Assembly (NCBI GenBank): GCA_046328715.1
Contig: JAXLWB010000035.1
Span: 42,815 to 106,814, forward strand
Reading direction: 5' to 3'
Length of the DNA: 64,000 nt
Source: JAXLWB01 sp046328715
GTDB taxonomy: Bacteria; Chloroflexota; Anaerolineae; Caldilineales; Caldilineaceae
Shown: piece after piece, positions 35,131 through 44,702 of the stretch
How positions within the stretch are numbered: the first letter of the stretch is position 1
Layout: each line of letters starts with the position of its first letter
Translations under genes and position numbers: made by a program
The notes under the pieces: model-generated
What the model was told of the DNA's origin: nothing
Seen by the model: the letters and a program-made list of their open reading frames with translations, nothing else
Database searches by the model: none

Positions 35131-35757
35131 ATGAAAGTACTCGTTCTTTGTGATGATCGCTGGCACCCTGCGCTTACACCACGCACCGGTCTTGCAGCAT
35201 TGGGCGACTGCGGCTTTGAGTTTGACTGGATTGAAAACGCCAACGAGTGGTCGGCAACACGCATGGTCACCTATCAGTTGGTGTTGTTGACCAAGTCGAA
35301 CAATGTCTCGGCCAAGGATGAAACGCCGTGGATGAAACCAGAGGTTGAATTGGCTTTTCACGACTATGTGCAAGCGGGCAACAGTTTGCTGGCGATCCAT
35401 TCGGGTACGGCGGGCTATCTCGAAACGCCGACGCTGCGGGCTTTGTTAGGTGGTGTCTTTGTGCGCCATCCGCCACAGTGTCAGGTGACGATTGAGCCAA
35501 AGGCTGGACACGCGCTGGTGACTGGCAGTGATGCCTTTACGATCAAGGATGAACATTACTTTATGGCACTGGATGATACCGAGGCCGATGTTTTTCTTAC
35601 CACAACCTCTGAACATGGCAGCCAACCCGCAGGGTGGACGCGCACGCAGGGCAAAGGTCGAGTCTGCGTCTTGACGCCAGGGCATAATGTCGAGGTTTGG
35701 TTGCAGCCTGAGTACCAGAGTTTGCTTTTGAACAGTCTGCACTGGTGTAGTGAGTAA
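35131..35757 (+). CDS. ThuA-like domain protein
   Basis: A 208-residue protein with a class I glutamine-amidotransferase-like fold as in ThuA. Telling segments are MKVLVLCDDRWHP at the start, YQLVLLTKSNNVSAKDETPW, FHDYVQAGNSLLAIHSGTAG, and GGVFVRHPP. GKGRVCVLTPGHN is near the end. ThuA was linked to trehalose utilisation in rhizobia, and related proteins occur with sugar-catabolic genes; the reaction is not settled. GGAGATCC precedes the ATG. It follows the sigma factor gene closely and may share its transcript. Confidence 0.8.
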   Translation: MKVLVLCDDRWHPALTPRTGLAALGDCGFEFDWIENANEWSATRMVTYQLVLLTKSNNVSAKDETPWMKPEVELAFHDYVQAGNSLLAIHSGTAGYLETPTLRALLGGVFVRHPPQCQVTIEPKAGHALVTGSDAFTIKDEHYFMALDDTEADVFLTTTSEHGSQPAGWTRTQGKGRVCVLTPGHNVEVWLQPEYQSLLLNSLHWCSE

Positions 35758-35972
35758 GGATTCCAGCAAACTCGTAATTTAATTTATTGTGAAAATAGAA
35801 GTGACACCTAATTTCTAAGGTGAAGCACACTATCAAGTTGACAATTGTATGCTTTCTGTAATGTGCTATTTTAAAAAAGTCGCTGATAATAGAACCTGAA
35901 GTTAGGAAAAAAATATGCTGATGCTATCAAAATAAGTTTATATAAGGCTGCTGTTCACACTCAAAAAACGCT

Positions 35973-37169
35973 ATGATTGTTCCATATCACCGTTATCACT
36001 ACCTTGAACGAAGAAAAAGAAGAATAATTGTCTTTGTTGTTATTTCGCTGGTAGTGATTTTGAGCTGTGCTGCGGCCACGCTCTTTATCTTTCGATCGCC
36101 CCCACCCGAGGCTTCGGCAGAGGAGCGAACAGCCAGTTTGATGCCGCCAGCAACGCCCATTCCCCTTCCCACGCAGAAGCCGTCGCCCACGCCTACGGAA
36201 ACCTCGGAGCCTACGCCTACGCCCTCCGCCGCCGAACGAGTTGCCAAATGTAAGGATAATGGTGAGGGTGGCACGGTCCAATTGACTGCCAACTGGAAAG
36301 TCGGAGATACGCGGACGCTTGAGGTGGTTCGTTACCGTCAGCGCTTCTTACAGCGCAGGTCACGTGTGATTGTTCAGTCTGCGGATCGTTATCGAATTAC
36401 AGTGCTGGATGCGACACCAACTGGCTACACACTAGAATGGAAGATCGAAGACTCACGCGTGCAGAAGGGTGCCGATGTGCGTAACCTCACGGCTGAGGAT
36501 ATGCTGCTGCAAGATATGCTGACGTTGCTGCCCAGCTTACGCATTGTCTACACGACTGACATCAACGGAGCCTATCAGCAGATTCAGAATTGGGACCAGG
36601 TACTCGCCTTTCACAATCAATTGCACGACCTCTTTAATCTGCGTATGGAGCAAACCGTGCGCAGCAAGAACACGCGCGAACAGTTGATGAATGCCACCGC
36701 CCCGATCTGGACCGATTACGCTCAAATTGAACAGTTATACACACAAGAGATACGGGCCTATCATGGCATCTATGGATTGTCGGTAGGGACGCTTCAGTCG
36801 GTACGCCGAGCCGATCAACTGCCCAGCCTTCTCGGCAATTTGCCACTTGAGTCCGAAAGTGAAGTGAAACTTTCTACCTTTAATCCGCAATCCAAATGTG
36901 CCTTTCTGGATCTACGGCGTTATCTAACTCCACCCTCGATGCAGCAACTGCTCAAAGACTACTTGACACGCCAGACCAAGGCATCATCTGTGCCCTCGTC
37001 CAGCGGCGATGGCTTTGCTGCCACTAAGATTGAGGACGGCATTCACTACAGCGTGGATATGAACAGCAGTTGGCTACAGGCAGCCCAAATGCGCCGGGTG
37101 ACAATGGTGGAAAACTTGAACATGATCGACGGTATTATCATCGTCGATAGAAATACAAACACTCCTTAA
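35973..37169 (+). CDS. membrane-anchored protein of unknown function
   Basis: A 398-residue protein. Residues 17-40 form one membrane segment (RIIVFVVISLVVILSCAAAT) after a basic N-terminus, and residues 60-90 are a Thr/Pro linker (PTPTETSEPTPTPS). The remaining 300 residues are outside the membrane and look mainly beta-structured, with isolated Cys (KCKDNGEGG, KCAFLDL). I do not recognise the family. The preceding 215 bp (35758-35972) are unusually AT-rich and contain no feature I can support apart from probable promoter sequence. The gene stands alone, convergent with the ClC gene. Confidence 0.65.
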   Translation: MIVPYHRYHYLERRKRRIIVFVVISLVVILSCAAATLFIFRSPPPEASAEERTASLMPPATPIPLPTQKPSPTPTETSEPTPTPSAAERVAKCKDNGEGGTVQLTANWKVGDTRTLEVVRYRQRFLQRRSRVIVQSADRYRITVLDATPTGYTLEWKIEDSRVQKGADVRNLTAEDMLLQDMLTLLPSLRIVYTTDINGAYQQIQNWDQVLAFHNQLHDLFNLRMEQTVRSKNTREQLMNATAPIWTDYAQIEQLYTQEIRAYHGIYGLSVGTLQSVRRADQLPSLLGNLPLESESEVKLSTFNPQSKCAFLDLRRYLTPPSMQQLLKDYLTRQTKASSVPSSSGDGFAATKIEDGIHYSVDMNSSWLQAAQMRRVTMVENLNMIDGIIIVDRNTNTP

Positions 37170-37209
37170 GTACTCTAGGAACGACATTGAAGTGAACCGC
37201 TCACCGACA

Positions 37210-38829
37210 TCATCCCGCTTCACAACCGTGATGTAGGGCTGCGAAGCCATCCTTCGCTTCGGGAGCAATCACGGCGGTCAAGCGGGTGTGTGGTTCGAGC
37301 ACTGATTTAGCGTGCGGTACCCATTCGTGCTCACCATCCATACAGCGCACAATAATACAGCCCGCAGGTAAACCCAAGTCTCGAATCTGTCGCCCGGCAA
37401 AGGGAGCACCCGGTGCCACCTCGAACTCAGCGATTACTGGATCCTCAAATCGGCTGGGAATGCCACTGCGCAGTAAATCTCGTTCCAAAAGTGCTTCATA
37501 GATGGGTAGATCGCCCAACGCTTCAGCCACAATATAGGCGCAGAAACTGCTGACGAGCAGCGCTAGCATCAGTTCATAGTCGCCTGTCATCTCGATGATC
37601 AAGACAATGCCTGTCAGAGGTGTGCGGACAACGGCAGCAAAGTAGGTGGCCATGCCGACAACGGCGAACACAGCTGGCTGACCTACTGCCACTGGCGCTA
37701 TCAGATGAGCCAATTCGCCCACAGCTAACCCATTTAACGCTCCCAACGCCAACATTGGTGCAAAGATCCCTCCCGCCGATCCTGTTCCATAGCTGATCAG
37801 CGTCAGCCCATAGCGAACAATGAACCAAAGTGGAATCATTGCCAACGCCATGTTCCCCGTCAACACTTCTTCGGCAAGTGTGTGGCCACTGCCCACCGCC
37901 AGCGGCGAAATCCAGGCGGCAACTCCTACGATTGCGCCTACCGCGGCTGCCACCCACAATGCATGACGCTTCAGCCAAGGAGCAAGCAAGTTCAGCGTGA
38001 CGAGAATCCCTTTATTGAAGGTTACCCCCAGCAAGCCAGCGCTGATACCAAGCAAAGCCATAAAGGGAAGAACCGTGAGCGGTGGTGTTGGGAAGGTGGG
38101 AACCGTAAAGACAGGAAGTTGACCTGATACAAAGCGAGTAATGATGGTCGCCACAGCACAGGCAATAAAGGCAGCCCCAAAGACGCCACGTCGGAAGTCG
38201 CGTTGAATTTCTTCCAGCACAAAGACCAATCCGGATAGTGGGGCGTTAAAGGCTGCGGCCAAACCAGAGCCAGCGCCTGCCGCAGTCAAAGTCAACCGCT
38301 CGCGCGTCGACACTTTTAACAAACGCGAGACAGCATCCCCAACAGCGCCACCCATCTGTACGGTTGGCCCTTCGCGCCCCAGCGCCATACCGCTGCCGAG
38401 CGCAAGAACGCCACTGAGCATTTTGATCGGAATCACCCGTTTCCAATCAAGTTCGCGAAAGCGCAGCATTACCGCTTTGAGGTGTGGAATGCCACTGCCG
38501 CTGGTTTCAGGCGCAAAATTGCGCACCAGGGCCACAGCCAAGACCGCCCCGGTTGCGCTGAACAGAATCGGAAAGATCCACCCCCATGTCGGGAATTGGT
38601 GCGCCCACTCAAGCAACCCGTTGCGTGCATAGTCGGCCAGGGCGAGGAGCGAACGGAAGACTACGGCCATCACCCCCGAAACCAAACCAACCAACGCGGC
38701 ACGCGGCAACAAGCGACGACGTCTCTGACTGACATCGAGGAATTCCCTGACTTCTGACTTCAAATCGGTTGCGGCGTTTTCTACAAGTCTAAAGGAATCA
38801 TTGGCTTCTTCACGATTATGTTCGGACAT
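37210..38829 (-). CDS. ClC-family chloride/proton antiporter with C-terminal TrkA-C-like domain
   Basis: A 539-residue membrane protein. ClC filter motifs are intact: GSGIPHLKAV, GREGPTVQMGG (with the gating Glu), and an internal LEEIQRDFR with the proton-pathway Glu. This points to an exchanger, not a passive channel. GTGSAGGIFAPMLALG is the third filter region. Residues about 460-530 form a soluble TrkA-C/RCK-C-like domain (FEVAPGAPFAGRQIRDLGLP), a common ligand-sensing attachment. Probable roles are acid resistance and chloride homeostasis. The filter is not of the fluoride-specific CLC-F kind. Confidence 0.9.
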   Translation of the reverse strand: MSEHNREEANDSFRLVENAATDLKSEVREFLDVSQRRRRLLPRAALVGLVSGVMAVVFRSLLALADYARNGLLEWAHQFPTWGWIFPILFSATGAVLAVALVRNFAPETSGSGIPHLKAVMLRFRELDWKRVIPIKMLSGVLALGSGMALGREGPTVQMGGAVGDAVSRLLKVSTRERLTLTAAGAGSGLAAAFNAPLSGLVFVLEEIQRDFRRGVFGAAFIACAVATIITRFVSGQLPVFTVPTFPTPPLTVLPFMALLGISAGLLGVTFNKGILVTLNLLAPWLKRHALWVAAAVGAIVGVAAWISPLAVGSGHTLAEEVLTGNMALAMIPLWFIVRYGLTLISYGTGSAGGIFAPMLALGALNGLAVGELAHLIAPVAVGQPAVFAVVGMATYFAAVVRTPLTGIVLIIEMTGDYELMLALLVSSFCAYIVAEALGDLPIYEALLERDLLRSGIPSRFEDPVIAEFEVAPGAPFAGRQIRDLGLPAGCIIVRCMDGEHEWVPHAKSVLEPHTRLTAVIAPEAKDGFAALHHGCEAG

Positions 38830-39085
38830 TATGTATGCGGTTCTTTCTTCGTATGTCCCACGGCAGGCGAATCGTGATGAGGGGAAGGAGGCAGAAAAAT
38901 CAAATCAGCCCGTGTTATGTCCGATTCGCTACAAATTTTCAATTAGCGAGGCAAGCGGTTCGAGGGCCAACTTTTTAACTACCTATTTTGCATTATCCAA
39001 CCGTCGAAGCCAAAGCGCAATTATGGTGTTTCGTAAATCACTGGTCAACTGCGCCTGAGCGCCTATTTTTGACTTGTGTGAGCAC

Positions 39086-39748
39086 TCATAGTGTTGGCTT
39101 TTTGCCAGAATACTTACTGTGAAACAGTTCCTCCACCCTCTCTTTCTCATCCGGTTGTACGATGATTTTCAGCTTGAGATGCTCAAAGAATGGTAGCTTC
39201 CACCAATTCTGGATATATAGAATGAGCGAAAGGTATTTCTTCCCCTTCACTTCTTTCTCCTGCCAAGTGTAGCCTTCGATCTGTGTCCAGTGGACTGGAC
39301 GCAGGAAAATTGGAGAGTGAATGTAGTTAGCAGTCATAATGCTGCGTTGCAAAGATGGAGTAAGCGAAAAGGCCCAACCAAGCACCACTGTAAAATCAAT
39401 GGCAGCTTGCGATAACAGCATCAAATCAGGTGGAGAAGAACATATGGCTTTTTGAAACCAGATCACGCCTGCTATTGCCATGCAAGTACCAGAAACGAAG
39501 AATAGAATCTTCTGTTGTCTATTTTGCGCTTGACTTTTTAGGACCAATAAGGACATCTTAGTCATCTGCCATTGTCTAATCGCTCTGTTGGTGAGAATGC
39601 CGCAGGTAACGAGTGAAAAAACGATTACTACAATCGGTCTCCAAAAATCTCTTGCCCACCATACTAGGAGCAGAACAAACAATAGAGCAAGCAAGATTGG
39701 AATCACAACGAAGAATTCGCCAGAACGATAGTGAGTAGGGTTGGACAT
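39086..39748 (-). CDS. membrane protein of unknown function
   Basis: A 220-residue protein with four hydrophobic segments (residues about 11-31, 34-52, 80-98, 112-130). A cytoplasmic C-terminal part contains WTQIEGYTWQEKEVKGKKYL and IIVQPDEKERVEELFHSKY. The layout, membrane helices followed by a short PH-like beta domain, resembles DUF5673/YcxB-type proteins, but I cannot assign a family firmly. It ends about 260 bp from the ClC start; the gap 38830-39085 shows no clear feature. Confidence 0.6.
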   Translation of the reverse strand: MSNPTHYRSGEFFVVIPILLALLFVLLLVWWARDFWRPIVVIVFSLVTCGILTNRAIRQWQMTKMSLLVLKSQAQNRQQKILFFVSGTCMAIAGVIWFQKAICSSPPDLMLLSQAAIDFTVVLGWAFSLTPSLQRSIMTANYIHSPIFLRPVHWTQIEGYTWQEKEVKGKKYLSLILYIQNWWKLPFFEHLKLKIIVQPDEKERVEELFHSKYSGKKPTL

Positions 39749-39948
39749 AGGGGTCTTAGGTGATTCATATGCTGCTGGATGGAGCTTTGCGCACGTTCAT
39801 ATCCTTTTGCAGCCAGCATTGGGTACAGTTGATCGAGTCAGGATTGAAAAATAGGGGTCAAGTTTTGGTGCGCTCCGGCACCTTCTCGCCTGATATAAAT
39901 GGTATCGGAGGGAATCTCTTTTCTCCAACTTTTGGACCATCCAACAAA

Positions 39949-39979
39949 CATGGCAACCGATATTATTTCGGTTGCCATG
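39949..39979. terminator. hairpin in the 39749-40047 gap
   Basis: CATGGCAACCGA and TCGGTTGCCATG form a perfect 12-bp stem. A second small hairpin (AGCACAC / GTGTGCT) follows near 40000-40020. They lie downstream of the persulfide dioxygenase gene on its strand and may terminate it. No gene is supported in this gap. Confidence 0.55.
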
Positions 39980-40047
39980 CGAATGATTATTGTTTGTGAG
40001 CACACCCATTTGTGTGCTATAGGGTTGATAAACTCTCCTGATCTCGT

Positions 40048-41451
40048 TTACCCTACCGTGGTTGGCAATTCCTTGACCCAAACCTCTTGTGGGTCTCGCA
40101 GATTGATCACATTGCTGAAACCATGTGCCCGCAACCAAGTGGTGGCAACCTGAGAACGATAACCACTCTGGCAGTTGACAAAGATCGGTCGATCGGTGGC
40201 TATCTCTTGAATGCGGCGTGGCAGGTGGCCCAAGGGAATGTGCTTTGCGCCTTCGATGTGCAATTCCTTATACTCGGTGAAATTGCGTACATCAAGCAGT
40301 TGCAGACCATTCTGGGGCAGACGCTTGGCCAAATCAACTGCACTGATTTCTGGCAATGATGCGTGGCTACCCTGCTTGACAACATCGGCCAGGGCAACGC
40401 CAGGTAGATTGTCAACACCGATCTTGCGCAGGGCTCGCATGACTTCGGGCAGGTATTCTTGCGCAGGAGCAATCAGGTAAAGCGGTTGCTCGTAGTTAAC
40501 GAACCAGCCGACAAAGGTATTGAAGTCAGTGCGCAGCGGCACATTGAGCGTGTTGGGAATATGCGCCTTGGCATACTCCTGGCGGCTGCGCAGATCGACC
40601 ACCATTGCGCCCTTCGCAAGCAATGTGTCGATTTCTTGACGGCTAAGGGGTGTCGGCTCTTCTAGGTTATCCAACAATTCAGGGCCAACCTTGTTTACTT
40701 TCTTCATTTGGGCGAAATACCAGGGTGGTTCCGGTTGTCCATCCAACAACCACTTCACAAAGGCATCCTCCTCCTGAAATTGAAAGGCAGGGTTGAAGAG
40801 TTTTTCGTAGCCTAACGTGCTCGAAGGAATGGCACCAAGTGCCTTGCCACAAGCGCTGCCTGCACCGTGCGCCGGCCAAATCTGCAAATAATCAGGCAGA
40901 TCTTTGAAGCGCTGCACTGTATGGAATTGCTTGCGTGCTCCTGGTTCCTTGGTGCCTTTCAGACCAGCGGCTTCTTCCAACAGGTCGGGGCGGCCAATAT
41001 CGCCAACAAAGAGAAAATCGCCGGTGAAGACACCCATTGGGCGGTCGGCATTGGCGGCATCGGTCAACATGTAGGCAACGTGCTCCGGCGTATGACCTGG
41101 CGTATGGATCACCTGCATTTTGATGTTACCCACTTTAAAGGTATCGCCATCTTTGACCAGAATGACATTCGGTTGGTCAGCAAAGCCATATTTCCAAAAG
41201 GCATCGCCCTCATCACTCAAGTAGAGCGTGGCACCGGTCTTTGCACCGAGTTCACGGGCACCGCTGACATAATCGGCATGGATATGGGTATCGGCTACAT
41301 GGGTAACGCGCAACCCTTCCTTGGTGGCCATTTCCAAATATTGGTCAATATCACGACCTGGGTCCACAACCAATGCTTCACCAGTACGTTGGCAGCCAAC
41401 CATGTAAGAGGCATGAGCAAGTCGTTCGTCGTAAAAGTAGCGTAATAGCAT
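40048..41451 (-). CDS. persulfide dioxygenase fused to two rhodanese domains
   Basis: A 467-residue fusion. Residues 1-250 are a metallo-beta-lactamase fold of the ETHE1/persulfide dioxygenase type (VVDPGRDIDQYL, THIHADYVSG, HTPGHTPEHVAY, FTGDFLFVGDIGRPDLL). It oxidises glutathione persulfide to sulfite. Residues about 265-360 are a first rhodanese domain whose active-site position reads LIAPAQEY, without Cys, so it is probably structural. Residues about 370-465 are a second rhodanese with the catalytic loop NCQSGYRS. Such fusions couple persulfide delivery to its oxidation. The gene stands before an Opp-type transporter, in a region with other sulfur-transfer genes. Confidence 0.9.
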   Translation of the reverse strand: MLLRYFYDERLAHASYMVGCQRTGEALVVDPGRDIDQYLEMATKEGLRVTHVADTHIHADYVSGARELGAKTGATLYLSDEGDAFWKYGFADQPNVILVKDGDTFKVGNIKMQVIHTPGHTPEHVAYMLTDAANADRPMGVFTGDFLFVGDIGRPDLLEEAAGLKGTKEPGARKQFHTVQRFKDLPDYLQIWPAHGAGSACGKALGAIPSSTLGYEKLFNPAFQFQEEDAFVKWLLDGQPEPPWYFAQMKKVNKVGPELLDNLEEPTPLSRQEIDTLLAKGAMVVDLRSRQEYAKAHIPNTLNVPLRTDFNTFVGWFVNYEQPLYLIAPAQEYLPEVMRALRKIGVDNLPGVALADVVKQGSHASLPEISAVDLAKRLPQNGLQLLDVRNFTEYKELHIEGAKHIPLGHLPRRIQEIATDRPIFVNCQSGYRSQVATTWLRAHGFSNVINLRDPQEVWVKELPTTVG

Positions 41452-41732
41452 AAGGGATTTCTCCTATAGTAAGTGATGGTGGCATACATTGCCTAAAGTG
41501 TTGATTGGCCCTATTCTAGCGGAAATTGTCTATGGCTGAGCTCTCGATCTTGTTTTATCAGCTATTAGTCGAGGCTTATATCAAAATGAGGGAGGCTGAC
41601 TTGGGCATAAGTTGGGTAGATTCGGGAGACAGCCGACACGCCTGCCGGTTTTGACAATCGCAGATCCACCTGTTACAGTTATTGCAACTCCAACCTTAAC
41701 CCAACAATTCAAACTCGATAAGGAGTACATTT

Positions 41733-43325
41733 ATGTTGAATCAAGGACAGGCACGGACAGCATTGCGCTCGTTCCTTTTGCTTTCCCTGCTCATTTCTCT
41801 GCTGGCAGGCTGTATCGCCCCTGCCGCCCAGGCACCGGCAGCTGCCCCTGCGGAATCGGCCGCCCCTGCGCAACCGAAGAGCGGCGGCATTTTAATCGCT
41901 GCCCGCGCCGCCGATGCCAAAGGCTTGGATCCGCACAAACAGACCGCCTTTTCTTCATTCCGCATCGTTGAGCAGATCTACGATCCGCTACTGGCACTCG
42001 ACGCCGATCTCAATGTCGTACCCAATCTGGCTGAGTCCTGGGATTGGAGCGACGAGGGCAAGACGTTGACGATGAAGCTACACAGCAATGTGAAGTTTCA
42101 CAATGGCGATCCGATGACGTCGGCGGATGTCAAGTTCTCGTTTGAGCGTATCCTCAACGAAGAAACCGGTGCCGCAGCCCGCTCTTTCTTCACCTCAATT
42201 GAGTCGATTGACACACCCGACGACACCACCGTAGTCTTCCACCTGAGCGCACCCAATGCTGCGATCTTAGCGGCGATGACCAATCCAAACTCGGCCATCC
42301 TTTCCAAAAAGTTGGTCGAAGGCGGTGCTGATCCAGCCACCGAAGTGGTCGGGACCGGTGCTTTTAAACTGGTCAGTTGGGAGCCCGATAACGTTTTGAA
42401 ATTGGAAGCCAATCGTGATTATTGGCAAAAGGGTTTGCCCTATCTTGATGGCATCGAATTCCGCACCATCCCCGATGAAGCCTCGATCCTGGCAGGTTTG
42501 CGCGCCGGTGAGATCGATTGGGCGCTGATCAACGACCCACGCGTCGGTATCACCGCTGGCTCGGGCGCTGGTAATCTGGTGATCTCACGCGCACCAGCAC
42601 TGGCCTATCACGTCTTGCAACTCAATCCTAGCCGCCCGCAATTCCAGGACCAGCGAGTGCGCCAGGCGCTTTCCTGCGCCATTGATCGCCAGCAAGTTTT
42701 GGATACTGCCTCATTGAGCGAGGGCCAAGTCACCGGCCCTGCCACATCGCCAAGCTACCGCATCCCGGTTGATCAACTGACCTGCTACAAGAAGGACATT
42801 GAAAAGTCGAAGGCATTGCTGCAAGAAGCGGGCGTCACCGACCTCAAGTTTACGGTGATCGCCGCCAGTGATGAGCCACCCACCGCCGTCGCCGAGGCAC
42901 AGAATATTCAGGCCCAGTTGCAAGAGATTGGGGTCACACTCGATATCGAGACCCTGGAACTCGGCGTCTATGTCGACCGTTGGCTAAAGGGTGACTTCGA
43001 TGCCGCCATTGCACTCAACGGTGGCAACCCCGACCCGGACAACATGTTCTTCCGCTATTGGCACAGCACCGGCAATTTGCAAGCTGTCTCCAACTACTCT
43101 AGCCCTGAATTGGATAAACTGCTGGAAGAAGGCCGTGCAACCACCGACGTTGCCAAGCGCAAGGAGATCTACACCGAAGTACAGAAACAACTCACCGACG
43201 CCGCACCTTGGATCTGGCTCTACGTCGGCTACGAGTACCGCGTGATGCAGCCGACGGTGCAAGGCTTTACGCCGATGTCCAACGGCTCGACCTTGTATCT
43301 GCGTGAGACTTGGCTGAATAAATAA
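41733..43325 (+). CDS. peptide/nickel-type ABC transporter substrate-binding lipoprotein
   Basis: A 530-residue SBP family 5 protein with AAGGAG 9 nt before the ATG. Residues 1-29 are a lipoprotein signal (LLSLLISLLAGC lipobox), followed by an Ala/Pro-rich linker. The fold is clear from GLDPHKQTAFSSFRIVEQIY, AESWDWSDEGKTLTMKLHSN, VKFHNGDPMTSADVKFSFE and AFKLVSWEPDN. It would bind oligopeptides or similar solutes outside the membrane and hand them to the permeases at 43540 and 44703. The 41452-41732 gap contains its probable promoter but no other gene. Confidence 0.9.
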   Translation: MLNQGQARTALRSFLLLSLLISLLAGCIAPAAQAPAAAPAESAAPAQPKSGGILIAARAADAKGLDPHKQTAFSSFRIVEQIYDPLLALDADLNVVPNLAESWDWSDEGKTLTMKLHSNVKFHNGDPMTSADVKFSFERILNEETGAAARSFFTSIESIDTPDDTTVVFHLSAPNAAILAAMTNPNSAILSKKLVEGGADPATEVVGTGAFKLVSWEPDNVLKLEANRDYWQKGLPYLDGIEFRTIPDEASILAGLRAGEIDWALINDPRVGITAGSGAGNLVISRAPALAYHVLQLNPSRPQFQDQRVRQALSCAIDRQQVLDTASLSEGQVTGPATSPSYRIPVDQLTCYKKDIEKSKALLQEAGVTDLKFTVIAASDEPPTAVAEAQNIQAQLQEIGVTLDIETLELGVYVDRWLKGDFDAAIALNGGNPDPDNMFFRYWHSTGNLQAVSNYSSPELDKLLEEGRATTDVAKRKEIYTEVQKQLTDAAPWIWLYVGYEYRVMQPTVQGFTPMSNGSTLYLRETWLNK

Positions 43326-43382
43326 CAGAGATTGGAGATTGAGAGATTAGGAGATTTAACACGTAATCCCCGATCTCTGTAC

Positions 43383-43491
43383 TTCACGAATTCGGTGTTA
43401 ATGTCATGCCGAGCCGCAGTTTGCGAGGAGTCTTGCGTTGACAGCTCAAGATTCTTCGGCAAAAAGCAGCCTCAGAATAACAATTCGTGAA
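43383..43491. repeat. palindromic repeat between SBP and permease genes
   Basis: TTCACGAATT and AATTCGTGAA mark the ends. Inside, ATGTCATGCCGAGCCGCAGT and CAGCCTCAGAATAACA, and GTTGACAGCTCAAGATTCTT follow the dispersed 'GTCATGCCGAG' palindrome pattern related to 18521-18598. Confidence 0.6.
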
Positions 43492-43539
43492 CTACTGAAT
43501 CTCTTAATCTCCAAATCTCACCCATTCCCTTGCATCTCC

Positions 43540-44502
43540 ATGCAACGCTACATTCTGCAACGCCTACTGGCCCTGATTCCTACCCTCCTAGGCATTTCAA
43601 TTATCGTCTTTCTGGTCATGCGCCTGATCCCAGGTGACACGATCAGCGCCATGATCGGCACGCAATACAAGCTGACCGAGACACAGGCGGCGGCATTGCG
43701 CCAATATTTCGGGCTGGATCGTTCGCTGCCTGAACAATATTGGCGCTGGTTAACCGCCGCCCTCCGCGGTGATTTTGGCTATTCGGTACGATCTGGGCAG
43801 CCGGTGTTGCAAGAGATCCTGCAACGCTTTCCACTGACTTTGGAGTTAGCACTGCTGTCCATGCTGATCGCGTTGGGAATCGGGCTACCGATTGGCATCC
43901 TCTCTGCGGCCCGTCGTGGTTCGCTGCTCGATTTGGGTGGTCGCCTGTTGGCGCTGCTCGGGCTTGCTCTGCCCAACTTTTGGTTGGGCACGCTGCTCAT
44001 CTACGTGCTTTCAGTCTTTTTTGGTATCTTGCCCAACGCGGGCAACTATAGCGATTTGTTGGAGAATCCGGTCGCTAACCTGCGCCAGATGATCTTTCCG
44101 GCGCTCACGCTGGGCTTTGCCTTTAGCGCGTCCGTAATGCGCACTACGCGCTCCGCGGTACTAGAAGAGCTTGGCAAAGATTACACGCGCACTGCGCGCG
44201 CCAAAGGACGGAGCGAACGAGCAGTGATCACCTACCACTGTCTGCGCAACGCGCTGATCCCGATCATTACAGTGGTTGGTTTTGAAACGGGCTATCTTTT
44301 TGGCGGCGCAGTCATCATTGAAGAGGTCTTCGCCATGCCGGGTGTCGGTCGTCTGCTGCTCAATGCGATTAGTCAACGGGACTATGCGCTAGTGCAGGGG
44401 ACAATTGTCTTTATTGCCTTTAACTTTGTCCTGATCAATCTTGTCGCCGACCTGGCCTACACAGCAGCGAATCCGCGCATTCGTTACTCAGCATCGGAGT
44501 AA
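43540..44502 (+). CDS. Opp/Dpp-type ABC transporter permease (DppB-like)
   Basis: A 320-residue permease; ATG 43540 matches the conserved start MQRYILQRLLALIPTLLG. Six membrane segments are visible. The long exported loop after TM1 (MRLIPGDTISAMIG, LDRSLPEQYWRWL) is typical of the DppB half. The EAA-type coupling loop is SAVLEELGKDYTRTARAKGR. It would pair with the DppC-like permease at 44703. The intervening 200 bp hold a repeat. Confidence 0.9.
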   Translation: MQRYILQRLLALIPTLLGISIIVFLVMRLIPGDTISAMIGTQYKLTETQAAALRQYFGLDRSLPEQYWRWLTAALRGDFGYSVRSGQPVLQEILQRFPLTLELALLSMLIALGIGLPIGILSAARRGSLLDLGGRLLALLGLALPNFWLGTLLIYVLSVFFGILPNAGNYSDLLENPVANLRQMIFPALTLGFAFSASVMRTTRSAVLEELGKDYTRTARAKGRSERAVITYHCLRNALIPIITVVGFETGYLFGGAVIIEEVFAMPGVGRLLLNAISQRDYALVQGTIVFIAFNFVLINLVADLAYTAANPRIRYSASE

Positions 44503-44519
44503 CAAAGCGCATCTGATGC

Positions 44520-44690
44520 AAAGGGATGAAAGGACTGAACGCAAAGGAGCGAAGGAACGAAGACGCAAGGGGTTTTCAGTTTGCATTGTGCAGCTAACAG
44601 CAGCGACTGTATATGTCATCTGGGAAACCTGCTTGCGATCTTTTCGTCCTTGTGCATTTGCGTTGAAATGGTTCTTGCATAACATCATTG
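44520..44690. repeat. imperfect inverted repeat between permease genes
   Basis: AACGCAAAGGAGCGAAGGAA with GACGCAAGG and the reverse CTTGCGATCTTTTCGTCCTT with TTTGCGTT flank a 60-bp centre. It is a dispersed-repeat type inserted between two genes that are normally adjacent. Confidence 0.5.
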
Positions 44691-44702
44691 TGGTAATTTT
44701 CT

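Noticed and set aside
38830..39085. Fluoride riboswitch upstream of the ClC gene
   Set aside because: The filter motif (GREGP) is of the chloride type, and I could not find the riboswitch core sequence.
39760..39999. 79-codon open frame between 39749 and 40047
   Set aside because: It crosses a perfect hairpin, lacks a ribosome site and has no recognisable domain.
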